Notes: generated by a model not told the origin, from the letters alone. DNA of 64,000 nucleotides from Leuctra nigra (GCA_934045905.1 OW203769.1:32119345-32183344); one strand, 5' to 3'; positions 47,723 through 58,383 are shown, numbered from the stretch's first letter. Numbers and translations are program-made.

Positions 47723-47829
47723 TCCCCCCCCCCCCCCCCTCACCCAGGCGGGTGACCGTGACTGAGGTATAACGCCGTGCAGACGACGCCGCTGTTCAGT
47801 TCGCGTTGTGAATCAGTGAAGACTTGAAG
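47723..47829 (+). promoter_or_regulatory. Core promoter and 5' UTR of takeout gene 2
   Basis: TATAAC at 47768-47773 lies exactly 30 bases upstream of the A in an arthropod initiator TCAGT (47796-47800). That predicts a start at 47798 and a 32-base 5' UTR before the ATG at 47830. A 17-base poly-C run sits at 47723-47739. The element spacing is what is known for insect TATA/Inr promoters; usage is inferred. Confidence 0.5.
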
Positions 47830-47899
47830 ATGGCGGCCAACTACTTGTTGATCCTGACGACGGTGCTGCTGGCGGCGTCAGTGGAGTGTCAGAACAGAC
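47830..47899 (+). CDS. Takeout/JHBP family protein, exon 1 (gene 2)
   Basis: Encodes MAANYLLILTTVLLAASVEC followed by QNR, a clear signal peptide with cleavage probably just before or after the Cys-Gln. The ATG has an adequate context (AAGATGG) and the exon ends in a strong donor, GACGTGAGT, at phase 1. Joining to exon 2 gives QNR-P-AYVKPC in frame, exactly the layout of takeout proteins: a signal peptide, then a first conserved cysteine of the N-terminal disulphide. The product should be secreted into haemolymph or another extracellular fluid and carry a lipophilic ligand. Confidence 0.8.
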
Positions 47900-48039
47900 G
47901 TGAGTAATGAGGCAAATGATGGATACCCGTGGTATTTTATCCGTGTTACACACTTCAGAAATAAGAATGGTAAAGCCGATTGAAATGTCGCTGTGGTTTT
48001 GAAAATAGTAAGAAATTGTTGGGAAAAGTGCTGCAAGAC

Positions 48040-48592
48040 CAGTGGTCGAATTGGAAGTCAGTCCATGGGGGGATGGTGTAGGTACTGGCAGGATTTCTGA
48101 CCCGGGGCCCCCCACGTTGCCCCGCAGGGCGTTATTGGGTTTTTGATACTTTGAAATCAATTTTGAGACGTTCTGAGTTGTAGTTATTTTGATTTTTATA
48201 TTTGTTTAATTTTTCTGTTTTCACTCCAATTTAAGGTGTGAGGGGCCTGCCCCAAAAGCCTCGTTCCGCAGGGCGTTATTTTGTTTTTTGATACTTTGAA
48301 ATCAATTTTGAGACGTTCTGAGTTGTAGTTATTTTGATTTTCTACTTTTTTAAAAAATATCATAGTTTTCACTATAATAAAGTGTGGGGGGAACGATCTA
48401 CAAACCTTGCCCCGCAGGGCGTTTTTAGGTTTTTTGACACTTTGAAATCAATTTTAAGACGTTCTGAGTGTATTTTTAATCTCTCATGGGGGGACGGTGA
48501 AGTGGAAAAATTAGCCATGGGGGGATGGAACCATCAATATATTCCCCATGGGGGGATGCCATCCCCCCGCATCCCCCCCAATTCGACCACTG
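48040..48592. mobile_element. hAT-like MITE (CAGTGGTCGAATTGG ends), intron 1
   Basis: Inverted ends CAGTGGTCGAATTGG and CCAATTCGACCACTG, with a perfect 8-bp duplication TGCAAGAC at 48032-48039 and 48593-48600. The interior has three diverged copies of CCCCGCAGGGCGTT followed by TTTGATACTTTGAAATCAAT. Noncoding. Confidence 0.9.
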
Positions 48593-49413
48593 TGCAAGAC
48601 CCCATATTATCGTTCCAACTTTGAATGAACAAAAATATATTGACTAGTTTTAACTGCTATAGTTATTAAAATGTCTTTGTTTCTTATTAGGGAGTAGGAG
48701 TTAAAATAACACGGTAGAAATAACATAAAATGAGAATTTCATATGAATTGCGTTTACTCTGTGGAAATTCAGCGCAAAGTCTTCCGAGTTGCTAGAGAAT
48801 TTATGTCAGCTTTGTTTTGAAATGCAGGTTTCAATTATTTAGTCAATTACAACGATTGACGTAAACATCTTTTGTATGGATCAGAATTGTCAATTGTATC
48901 TTCAAACCTATTCCTGTTTACGAAATAAATATGTATTAAGAATCAGATGACATAATCTTAATTGAGAATTTAAATAAATTAAAATCACAGAGTTCAAATT
49001 CTATTTCATTTTCGATAAATGTTTATGACAATGTTTATGACAATGTTTGACAATGTTTATGCAAACAATGTTTGACAATGTTTATGCAAACAATGTTTGT
49101 GCACTATACTGCTGAATAAAATAAATAAATAAATAAATACTAATATTTGTAGAAAAAACAATTGCCTGTTCCGGATGGTGGGAAATTGAATTCGCGATGA
49201 TCTTCTATTTAAGATTTGTTAAATTTCACTCTCGTTTGTAAAATAAACAGCTAAGAATTGTCAGTGTTTGATGAATTAACTTTCGGTTCGTCGTTGCATA
49301 GTTTCAAGGTCACTCCTGCTTATGCCCTGCAGCTACACGACGTTAGTATTACCGGCATTAGATAATGTTCGCCGGCTAGCTTCGATACTTTTATTCACTG
49401 TTTCTACAATAAT
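48593..49413. other. Intron 1 interval without elements assigned
   Basis: AT-rich. A short GACAATGTTTATG-type direct repeat occurs at 49021-49095 and an (AAAT)n run at about 49118-49138. Confidence 0.4.
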
Positions 49414-49810
49414 CATGGGCGCCCGCAGGGGGGGGGCAAGGGGGGGCGCTTGTCCCCCCTGGATGTCAGGAAATCATAAAAATTGTATGGGGTTTAACGT
49501 ATAGTATCATTTTGTAACCAAAAGAACTAAAATAAAATTGATTTCACAGTGTAATAAATCAAAAAAATGCCCTGCGGGGCAGTTTTGAACATGTCCCCCA
49601 CCACCCCAAAGTGCAATAATTAAAAAATATTGAATATTTCAACAAAATACACCTCAAAACGTCTCAAAATTGATTTCAAAGTGTCCAAAAACCAAAAAAC
49701 GCCCTGTGGGGCAGGGTGGGTTAGCGCGCCCCCCAAACCCCCCTTAAACCCGTGAAATATTGTTTTCCTTGACCTGCCCCCACCTGGAAGAAATCCTGCG
49801 GGCGCCCATG
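49414..49810. mobile_element. MITE with CATGGGCGCCCGCAGG ends, intron 1
   Basis: The 16-bp ends are exact inverted copies. The flanks (ACAATAAT and CCAAAAAT) agree at 6 of 8, so a duplication is only suggestive. The interior carries CGCCCTG(C/T)GGGGC and the TTTGA-CACTTTG phrase shared with 48040-48592, read inverted. Confidence 0.7.
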
Positions 49811-50647
49811 CCAAAAATCTCTAATCAACGGAAGGAATTACCAGCGATCATGAATTGCCCAGCAAAACATAATATCTAACGCTGGACTTCTCTTTAAGAC
49901 GTGTTATTGCTGGAAGATAAATCTATTCCCAGAATTCTGCAAGATGATTCTCTGTTTAATAACAACTCTATTATAATAATGGACTTTGGTGAGTGTATTT
50001 TTGCCATTCTTCGAAAACAAATCGAAAATAATATTATGACAACGATTATGTGGCTTCATTTCATTTTGTCAAGTAAAATCTTTTCAAGAAATTTGATCAT
50101 AGAATTCTGAACATTTATCAAAATGTTGATAAATCGATGATAAATATTAAAAATAAATGAATAAAAATAATTATATTGAAAATAATTTGATGTAAATATT
50201 TCTTGAATATTTGTAAAGCTCATAGAAACCACGAGATGGCACATCTATCATGACATTTGCACAATGATCTGTCTCTGATCTCTGTCTGATCTGTCATCTT
50301 GCTCTCGGATGCTGCGCCGTGGACCACACAGCGGTCACGTGACACTCGGGCATCACGCTCAAGGGTAACTCGAGCCCCAGAATGTAATTACCTCAGGAAT
50401 GTACTGACACGTGTGATTATCAGTGTTATTCTCGCCCGACCTTCACAGATCAAAAGATCGTCGATCAGAGCAGAATAGCATGCGTTGAACATGGCCCTAA
50501 CACTTCCCGATGGGTCATTGCGTGAATATGTGTGGACAATTAACTTTGTGGAACTCTTTGTGTGTTGAAATTATTACAATGAGAGATTTTTCTATTATGT
50601 TTTTTAATCACACAAGGAAATGGTATACAAATTGTATATCAATCATA
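49811..50647. other. Intron 1 interval without elements assigned
   Basis: AT-rich; nothing recognised. Confidence 0.35.
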
Positions 50648-51130
50648 CAGTGTGTGGGAGGAACTAGTTCCTTGAGGGAAGTTTAAGGGTAACTTAGGAA
50701 CTAAAAAGTTCCTTTTTGTAAGGAACTGGGAACACACTTTCAGATAGACATGTACTTAGTGTCTTAAAAAATGTTTTTCACAGAATTTATAATGAATGAC
50801 GATGCATTTTTGTGGCTACCTAAATTTACCTGATTTCTGAAAATATACATGTTCCCTTTGCTCACTCAATTTAATGACCCCGGTAATTAAAAAGAAACAA
50901 TCGGATGGTTTTTTGAGGGCGAAGTAACTTAAAAGTAACTAAGTCCATTACTGCGGTAACTTTCCAGTTCCTTTAATTGAAAGGAACTAGGAACTGGAAC
51001 TATGGTCGGTGACAGGCAAAGATGAACCCTGTTTAGCATTGCCAGGTATAGGCCGGCCCATGCTATAGCGCAGGTTCATCTTTGACTGTCACCGACCATA
51101 GTTCCTTTTTGAGTAACTTACTCAACACTG
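50648..51130. mobile_element. hAT-like MITE (CAGTGTG ends), intron 1
   Basis: Starts CAGTGTGTGGGAGGAAC and ends TTACTCAACACTG, with a perfect 8-bp duplication CAATCATA at 50640-50647 and 51131-51138. It contains GTAACTTA motifs like the MITEs at 38882 and 59922 and an internal foldback (50995-51028 with 51073-51106). Confidence 0.85.
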
Positions 51131-51331
51131 CAATCATACCAATCCAAAGTAAAGAAGTGTCAAACGACTATAGTTATAAACCAGATGAATTATTCTAACC
51201 TGTGTGTTGGTTGTATTTTCCTCCCCCTCCATTGCGATGATGATTCTTGTTCTGAAACCCCGACGCTGTCATCATGCGGCAGGTCATGTCGCTCAACAGG
51301 AATGTCAACATGAATATGTCCTGTGTTTCAG

Positions 51332-51424
51332 CCGCCTATGTGAAGCCATGCAGGGCGAACGACGCGAAGCTGACCCAATGCTTCATCGGATCCATCCATC
51401 ATCTCAGACCCTACGTGTCCAAAG
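51332..51424 (+). CDS. Takeout/JHBP family protein, exon 2 (gene 2)
   Basis: Encodes PAYVKPCRANDAKLTQC, then FIGSIHHLRPYVSKG, the conserved N-terminal block of the family, with two cysteines six to nine residues apart that form the structural disulphide and the helix L-R-P-Y-x-x-K-G. The acceptor TGTGTTTCAG ends at 51331 and the donor AAAG-GTGAGT starts at 51425. Entry and exit are both phase 1. It continues in frame to exon 3 as K-G-IPEIQMPAIEP. A longer ORF upstream of the acceptor in this frame is intronic. Confidence 0.85.
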
Positions 51425-51747
51425 GTGAGTCACGTCATCATCATCATCATCATTATCATCCTTTTTTATTTTTTGTTCAGACACATCTAAAAATTATGCA
51501 TAAATATGTTTCATGTGTTCCTGATTTCTTCAAAAACAAATGTTTTATTTTGCCTGAAAATTCCTTTTTTCTCAACTTTTTATGAATTCAGTCCTTTTCT
51601 TGCTGCTTTAAGTCTTTTTGTCCTTTTTTTAAATGATTGGGTAAAATATTAGCAAATATTTGTTTCAATGTACAATAATTGTTGTCTACACAAAATGTCC
51701 ATCCTCCACTTGGATGACCAACCACGATCTTGACACATTGACACATT

Positions 51748-54309
51748 ATATATATATTGTGAGTATTTTACAGCACAGGCCGTTTCTCACACCCCAATCG
51801 CCACCTCTCCTTGTCCATCCAACCATCTTCCAGCAAGTTTCTTCTCCCCATTGCCTCCTTTACATCTTCTTGCCATTCTCTCGGCGGTCGGCCCCTTTTC
51901 CTCCTCTCTGGAGGGGTCCAATGCCATATCTTCAGGGGCCACCTATGGGGATCCATTCTTCTTAAGTGTCCATACCAGCACAATCTCCTTCGCTCTATCT
52001 CCTCTACCACTGTTTCTTCCTTCTTCATCCATCTCCGTATCTGTTCATTCCTAATATGCTCAATTCTTGACACCCTACAACTTCTTCTGAGCGCATCCAT
52101 TTCAACCGCCATCAACCTCTCTTTATCCCTCTTCGTTACTTCCCAGGTCTCAGATCCGTATGTAAGAATACTTTGTACAATGCTGCTATAAATTCTATTC
52201 TTTGTAGGCTTCTGCAGTTGTTCAGACCACCACATCGAGTTCAGCTTCTGAACCGCTTGTCTTCCCTGGATTATCCGGCTGCTAATATCTCTCCGACTAC
52301 TTCCCTCCGATGAAAAAATAGATCCTAAGTACTTATACTCTCGGCACTCTTTCACTTCCTTCCCATCCACGTCCATGTCATTACCTTCTCCCCCTACCAC
52401 CAAGTATTTGGTCTTGTCAAAATTGATTTTTAAACCCCATTTTTCGTATGTTTCTGATAATTTCCGCATCATATAATTGCAGTCGTCCTCGTCCAATGCA
52501 ACCACTACTTGGTCATCAGCAAAGAGAAGGGAATGCAGGTAATCTCCATTCACAGGCACACCCATCCATCTACACTTGGCTTGCCATTCTTGCAAAACCT
52601 TATCTATATAGATTTTGAATAGAGAAGGTGAGAGGCAGCACCCTTGACGCAAACCCTTCGTAATCTCGAAGCTACTGGACATGCGATTTCCTACTTTCAC
52701 TACACTCCTCTGTCCTTCATACAGGTCTCTTATGGTGTCCACATATGCATGAGGAATAGTGCTGTCGTATAACACCTCAAACATCCTTTTTAACGGCACT
52801 GTGTCATACGCTTTTTCTAGATCTACAAACACCAAATGAGTCTCCCTGCCTCTCGCTACCCTTTTTTGCACTAGCTGCCTCAAGGTGAAAATATTATCCA
52901 CACATGAGCGCCCCGCTGTGAAACCGCACTGTTCTTCTCCAATGGTAACTTCTTGCTCCAATCTAGTCTTTATAATACGCCCATACAATCTTCCAATAGA
53001 TGCAGTTACGTTGATTCCTCTATAATTATGACAGTCCGTTCGGGATCCTTTCTTGTAGATAGAGCTCATGTATCCAACCTTCCACTCTTCTGGTACATGC
53101 TCAGCGTCAATCAAGCATCTATTAAAGATGTCTTGTAGGATTTCTATGACTCCTTCTGGACTATTCTTCACCAATTCTATTGAAACATTTCCAGGGCCTG
53201 GTGCTCTCCCATTCTTTGTGCGTCTCAGGGCTTGGTAAATTTCTCTCTTGGTTATTACACCAATTGCTACATTCTGCCTCTGCCTTGGTATGATATTCCA
53301 CCCTTGCATGTACTCATTCCGATCTTCGTTTAACATTTTCTCGTAGTACCCCCTCCACTCTTCTATCCCAATCATCTGTACCTTGGATTTATATTGCGTA
53401 TCCTGCCTCAAATCCTTAATAGTCTTCCATGCTTCTCTAGCCCTAGTACCTCCTATATGTCTATCAATTTCATCGCACCTTTTATTCCAGGCTTCATTTC
53501 TTGCTTTAACGACTGTTTTTTTTACTTCTCTGCTCGCTCTTGCATACTGCTTCCTATCCTCTCTATCCTGACTCACCAACCACTTCTGATATAGCTGCCT
53601 TTTCTCTTTTATGATGTTTTCTACTTCTGTGTTCCACCAGTACACCGTCCTTTCCTTAGACTCCTCTTCCCCGAGTGCTTCACTCGCCGCTTCATGAATC
53701 GCTCGTTTCATTCTGCTATAACTCTGCTCTACTGTCTCATTCTCCCCTGCTTGGCTTAATTTCTGTGCTAGACGTAACTTATACAGAAATCTGATAGAGT
53801 CGTCTCGCAACAGGTGTAACTTATACCTCTTTCCCTCGACTCTTCCCTGGTCTGGTTGTTGCATCCCCGTTGTAGCATGATGTCTGTATTTAATCCAAAC
53901 TCTGGCTTTTACAAACATGTGGTCCGTGCCACATTCAGCCCCTCTAACTACTTTTACGTCCATAGTCTTGAGCTCTGATTTTTGTCTCATTATCACATAG
54001 TCTATAATCGATCTCAAGTTTCTCGTCGGTTGCATCCAAGTGTACTGATGAATTTGCTTATGCTGATAGAATCCATTCATTATCTTCAAATCCAATGCAC
54101 CACACAGTTCTATTAGTCGCTCTCCGTTATCATTCACAACATTCTCCCCAAATCTTCCAACCACCAGATCATCTTCCTTCCTTCCAGTTCTTCCATTCAA
54201 GTCCCCCATTAGCAGTATTTCCTTTCTACTACTAACTTGACTCAAGAGGGTGATGAGGTCATTTTCAAACGCATCCTTAACTGCCTTGTTAGAATCGTCC
54301 TTGTTAGAA
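51748..54309 (-). mobile_element. RTE-clade LINE insertion, copy 3 (longest), intron 2
   Basis: Bounded by a 10-bp target duplication TTGACACATT at 51738-51747 and 54310-54319; the empty site is in repeat E near 21795. A short AT-rich tail (ATATATATAT) precedes the left duplication. It is 5'-truncated and lies antisense to the host gene. Confidence 0.85.
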
Positions 54310-54326
54310 TTGACACATTCATACAA
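51768..54326 (-). CDS. RTE endonuclease-reverse transcriptase, N-terminally truncated
   Basis: An 852-codon open frame without internal stops. Its apparent start codon and first seven or so codons come from the host flank (54310-54326), so the true N-terminus is lost. An APE-type endonuclease remnant comes first: GDLNGRTG at about residue 41, NDNGERLIELC, and the catalytic GTDHM at about 134. Then come a linker, the fingers EWKVGYMSSIYKKGS, motif A VFVDLEKAYDTV (about 500), motif B GLRQGCCLSPSLF and the catalytic LLFADDQVV (about 600). The C-terminus has WYGHLRRM, then ERRKRGRPPREW. These features match RTE elements, which have one ORF with endonuclease followed by RT. The intact frame suggests a recent insertion. 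Missing upstream endonuclease residues make activity unlikely. Confidence 0.9.
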   Translation of the reverse strand: MYECVNSNKDDSNKAVKDAFENDLITLLSQVSSRKEILLMGDLNGRTGRKEDDLVVGRFGENVVNDNGERLIELCGALDLKIMNGFYQHKQIHQYTWMQPTRNLRSIIDYVIMRQKSELKTMDVKVVRGAECGTDHMFVKARVWIKYRHHATTGMQQPDQGRVEGKRYKLHLLRDDSIRFLYKLRLAQKLSQAGENETVEQSYSRMKRAIHEAASEALGEEESKERTVYWWNTEVENIIKEKRQLYQKWLVSQDREDRKQYARASREVKKTVVKARNEAWNKRCDEIDRHIGGTRAREAWKTIKDLRQDTQYKSKVQMIGIEEWRGYYEKMLNEDRNEYMQGWNIIPRQRQNVAIGVITKREIYQALRRTKNGRAPGPGNVSIELVKNSPEGVIEILQDIFNRCLIDAEHVPEEWKVGYMSSIYKKGSRTDCHNYRGINVTASIGRLYGRIIKTRLEQEVTIGEEQCGFTAGRSCVDNIFTLRQLVQKRVARGRETHLVFVDLEKAYDTVPLKRMFEVLYDSTIPHAYVDTIRDLYEGQRSVVKVGNRMSSSFEITKGLRQGCCLSPSLFKIYIDKVLQEWQAKCRWMGVPVNGDYLHSLLFADDQVVVALDEDDCNYMMRKLSETYEKWGLKINFDKTKYLVVGGEGNDMDVDGKEVKECREYKYLGSIFSSEGSSRRDISSRIIQGRQAVQKLNSMWWSEQLQKPTKNRIYSSIVQSILTYGSETWEVTKRDKERLMAVEMDALRRSCRVSRIEHIRNEQIRRWMKKEETVVEEIERRRLCWYGHLRRMDPHRWPLKIWHWTPPERRKRGRPPREWQEDVKEAMGRRNLLEDGWMDKERWRLGCEKRPVL

Positions 54327-54510
54327 TAATTAAAGTTCATTTTAATATCTTACTCCAAATTCAACTCCTGATAAATCGAATAATATGTTGACGAATAATA
54401 TAAAGCATAACATTTCTTGGTCCTTTTCGGGACCTTATGGTCCTTTTTTAATAGTTTGAAGGTACAATTTGCCTGCCTTTTTGTACGTTTCATAGGTCCT
54501 AAACATCCAG

Positions 54511-54672
54511 CCCTAATAATCAGCGTTAGAACTTAGGAGACCGGATTCGATTCACCCATGAATTTGCGTTTTCAGGCATGAATTTGGTGCATTTCTACGA
54601 GATTTTAACACTTTTATGTTGTTAGATTTGATTAGGTTATTATGGTTTAACAGCGCGTCGACAGTTAAAGTG
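54511..54672. other. Intron 2 interval
   Basis: Nothing recognised. Confidence 0.3.
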
Positions 54673-54832
54673 GTTTCACTGCTCCAGCCAAGGTGCTTAG
54701 AATTCGCCGTAATTCATACAAATCTCTGATGAAATAATACCTCAAACAACAGAATAAGACAATTATATCTTACCGTGTGCTCCAATGATGTGTTTTTAAT
54801 TGTAGTTCCAATTAAACTATTCCAAAATAATT

Positions 54833-55252
54833 CACCAGCCGTTGAACCCAACGGCTGGTGTGTTGGATACCTCGGTTCTCGTTAGATCACCGAGGTTAAG
54901 CAACATTGAGCGCGGTCAGCGATTGGATGGGTGACCATTCAACTCTGCCTTGCCAGGTAGCTGCCGTTGGGCCAGAGAGACTGGGGTGTTTGGGGGTTAG
55001 TGTGACGACCTCCCTCCACCTGTTATCAATCTCTCGACGGCGCGGGTTGTGGAGGCTCGTGCTGTGAATGTTACACCGTCCTTCGGAAGGGACGTTAAGC
55101 CGTTGGTCCCCTTGGTATCTTTCGTCAGGAGTAGGCTACATTCCGGTACCGGGTTTCCTCTCCTCCCTTCTCTATATTACATTCTCACTAGTGGAGCCTC
55201 GGCTCTGTTGAGAATATAGACTTAATAATAATAATAATAATAATAATAAAAA
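54833..55252 (+). mobile_element. 5S-rRNA-derived SINE
   Basis: About 54848-54974 reads as a 5S rRNA relic: TCGGTTCTCGTTAGATCACC, then GAGGTTAAGCAACATTGAGC and GATTGGATGGGTGACC, ending GCCGTTGGGCC. It keeps the internal box A, intermediate and box C promoter regions. The body continues to CCTTCGGAAGGGACGTTAAG followed by CCGTTGGTCCC (about 55079-55110), a phrase I recall from arthropod SINE/LINE tails, and finishes in (AAT)n at about 55229-55250. A 12-bp inverted repeat (54833-54844 with 54849-54860) marks the 5' end. It is inserted in repeat C between AATTCA and TATTT. It is not a functional 5S gene: the 3' third is diverged. Confidence 0.75.
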
Positions 55253-55434
55253 TATTTTTAGAGCAATGTTGCCAGATTTCTGGCAAATTTCACACATTGT
55301 ACACATTTTCTTTCTTATTTGGCCCGTGACCCCATATTTTCAAACGGCAGTCTTATTCTAAAAATTATTATCTTTAATTTGAGACTATTTTCAATAATTT
55401 GTCATTCCTCTTGCGGTTTTAGGAGCAATTTAAG

Positions 55435-56205
55435 TAGGGATGGAGCGAACCTGGATTTTGATATCGACTATCGATATCATTTATATATCGATATATATCG
55501 ATATATCGATATCGCGATATATCGATATATTGAAATATTGAAATATCGAAATATCGATATATTGAAGTATCGATATATTGAAATATCGATATATTGAAAT
55601 ATTGAAATATCGAAATATCGATATATTGAAATATCGAAATATCGAAGTATCGATTTATTGAAATATCGAAATATTGAAATATCGAAATATCGATATATTG
55701 AAATATCGAAATATTGATATATGACAATATTATATTTCGATGTAGGTATGGAAATATTGATATATCGCATAAATGCCTTAAATTGCTCCTAAAAATGATA
55801 GGAAATTCAAAAGAAAATTTAAATAGAAATAACACAGCCGTTCCAAAATATAGGGTCACCGGCCAGATAAGAAAGAAATGTGAATAATCTGAGAAATTGT
55901 TCTAAAATCTGATAAACGCTGCACTGCAAATATGAATTATTTTGCCATAGTAGGTATAAACTTCAATTAAGAATATAGTTGTATCATACGGTAAAGCTTC
56001 GATATATCGATATTTCAATATTTCGATATTTCGATATTTCAATATTTCAATATTTCAATATTTCAATATTTCAATATATCGATATTTCAATATTTCGATA
56101 TATCGATATTTCAATATATCGATATTCAATATATTCAGGTATCGATATTTCGATATTTTTTTGATATCGATATATATCGATATATCGATATTTTCTCCAT
56201 CCCTA
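55435..56205. mobile_element. hAT-like MITE filled with TATCGATA satellite, copy 2
   Basis: Inverted, nearly identical copy of 93-855, with ends TAGGGATGGAG and CTCCATCCCTA. An exact 8-bp duplication AATTTAAG lies at 55427-55434 and 56206-56213; the empty site is in repeat C near 8025-8035. It is 771 bp. The core between the two satellite blocks (about 55775-55995) is a diverged relative of the very repeat into which the element inserted. Confidence 0.9.
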
Positions 56206-56412
56206 AATTTAAGGCCAATTTTCAGGGACGATTTCATGTCTCCCTGTGTTATCTTATAGGGGAAAAGATGATCTTCAATCAAGAATATCTAATTATATGA
56301 TACCGTAAGGGGCAAATATTTTTTGCTAGTTGTATGTAATATGGTTTCATTAATCTTTGGTGTGAATTACAGCAAATTCTCATTCCTATGCCGTAACCCT
56401 GGAACCCCCTAA

Positions 56413-56596
56413 AGTAATTTCACACATACTTACTTTTAACTTTGTTGATAATATGTGGAGGAATGGGGATATGTATACGAATATAAAATGACAAGTGAAA
56501 TATAAAACCACACAACATTTCACTCAATATTGCGCAGAGACCGAGATCTCTATGTCGCTGTGTCACGGTGTGTTTATTAGGCTGCATTTCACCAAG
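56413..56596. other. Intron 2 interval
   Basis: Nothing recognised. Confidence 0.3.
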
Positions 56597-56873
56597 ATTC
56601 TAAACCCGGGTTAGAGGCGGTAAACCTGGTTTAGAGGCCCCTAAACCAGGTTTACCGCCTCTAAGCCAGGTTTAGAATATTGGCTTTCCATGCTCCGTTA
56701 TCTTCCGTCAACGTCAGACACCGTCCGACGAAAACGACCACGTGACCCGTCTCGACCAATCAGAGCCATCCCCAAAAATCTCGGACGGCGAGGGATTGGT
56801 CGAGACGGGTCACGTGGTCGTTTTCGTCGGACGGTGTCGGACGTTGACGGAAGATGACGGATCATGGAAAGCC
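56597..56873. repeat. Two adjacent long palindromes
   Basis: The first palindrome (56597-56638 with 56639-56678) has almost no loop and is built of GGTTTAGAGG/CCTCTAAACC motifs. The second has ~80-bp arms (56682-56761 with 56794-56873) starting GGCTTTCCATG and including CGACCACGTGACCCGTCTCG. It is probably a foldback MITE. Noncoding. Confidence 0.8.
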
Positions 56874-56952
56874 AGCTTTAGCCGGTTAGCTGCTCTCTGT
56901 GTTGTGATTGAGCTGGCGGTTGGTTTGTTGCCATCAGCTGTTTTATCTGGAG

Positions 56953-57195
56953 TTCGGCTGTCGAGGTGGATTTCATGTCATTGCAGCTGATGAAGAAGAT
57001 GTCTTCCAGATATTGTGTGGTTTTGTATTTTATTGTTTGACGACACACCCGAGTAAGTCCAAAGATTGTTGTACTCGGCTGTCGAGGTGGATTTCACGTC
57101 ATTGCAGCTGATGAAGAAGATGTCTTCCAGATATTGTGTGGTTTTGTATTTTATTGTTTGACGACACACCCGAGTAAGTCCAAAGATTGTTGCAC
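56953..57195. repeat. 121-bp direct tandem duplication
   Basis: Two near-identical units, starting with CGGCTGTCGAGGTGGATTTC at 56955 and 57076. The short ORFs across it are not credible genes. Confidence 0.9.
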
Positions 57196-58383
57196 TCGCA
57201 GTATACATGACCGATAATATTTGAATTATGAGAAATGTGAACATTTTAATTAGTATAGCTAATTTTTGAACCTATCTTAGTAATATAAACAGCAACTTAT
57301 ATGCACAATATTTGTGACAAAACTCGCGTAAAAAGTCTGAAATAAATATCTTTTTCTTAGATTTTTCACAAAATTGGGCACCATTTGTGTTTATAAGATG
57401 CGTTTATCTATTGCTAAGATCGACTCAAAAGTTAGCTATACACATTTTTCGTAAACGGTAGAAAATTGTTATGACGATATTAATTAGGAAATATGATCGC
57501 CAATGTTTACTTCGGGTGTTGTTTGTTGAAATCCCCAGAAACAATAACAATAATCTGACATAAAACAGTGTCGATTTCAATGTTTTGTAGGACATAAAAG
57601 TGCTTTTTACACTTGGAAGATGCCATATAATATCACCTTTCACAAAGTTGCAACAAGGGATCTGCAAGAGTTAAATATCTGTTTTACGATCAAAGGTAAA
57701 ATCATGTTAAATGCAAAGTCATCATTGCCAGTATCTATGTGTGTGTTTCTTTTGTATACTTGCGATGGGGAATTCCAAACGACAAATATGATTCTTTGTA
57801 GTAAAGTGCAAAATTAAAAACAAAAAAAAATGTTTTACATTTGCTGCAACCCGTAACAATAATTGCATTGTATTACTGACTTTCTTACGTCATGGCGCTC
57901 AGGTTAAGTTCTGTTTTTCTGCTACAATAATCTGTATTCAATACGAAGAAATAAACACCAATTCAAATGCAATGCATTTATTAAGTTCCATTACTCGGTC
58001 AACAGATACGTAATTTAAACTCAACTCAACTAAAATAAACACCAATATGAGAAGTTACACTCAAACCAATGAAAAACGGTACTTTGAACAAAACAAATTG
58101 GCTGCTGGTCAAGTTCCTATCCTTGTTATTATCAATGAAATCAGAGTTATCGGAATACTATTAGGAAAATTTAAACAAAATACTTTTATAGTGGAAAAAT
58201 GTTTAATTTTCATATTATATTTGTCGAAAAATGTGAAAATAAACCTGAAGTAATTCTTAAAATCTCTCAATAGAATTCCCAGAAAATGTGTATCAAAACT
58301 ACCTCCCAAAGTTGCATAACAATGGAGTAAATAATGAGCCTTGGATATTACTTATCTGGTACAGCGTTCCCCGTGAGTTTCCC
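57196..58383. other. Intron 2 interval
   Basis: Contains repeat I copy 2 (about 58063-58145). A 65-codon ORF at 57620-57817 is unsupported. No other assignment. Confidence 0.35.

Larger units (their letters stand above)
51460..54510. repeat. Dispersed repeat E, copy 2, split by an RTE LINE
   Basis: 51460-51747 and 54320-54510 together match 21512-21975. It is located in intron 2 of takeout gene 2. Confidence 0.75.
54673..56412. repeat. Dispersed repeat C, copy 2, split twice
   Basis: The inverted equivalent of 7830-8375, interrupted by a 5S-derived SINE (54833 to about 55250) and a hAT-like MITE (55435-56205). Removing both gives a sequence collinear with copy 1. Confidence 0.8.

Noticed and set aside
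49414..49810. Perfect target duplication for this MITE
   Set aside because: Flanks match at only 6 of 8 positions, so it was not claimed.
54848..54974. Functional 5S rRNA gene
   Set aside because: Substitutions and a diverged 3' third, absence of a T-run terminator at the expected place, and an attached SINE body.
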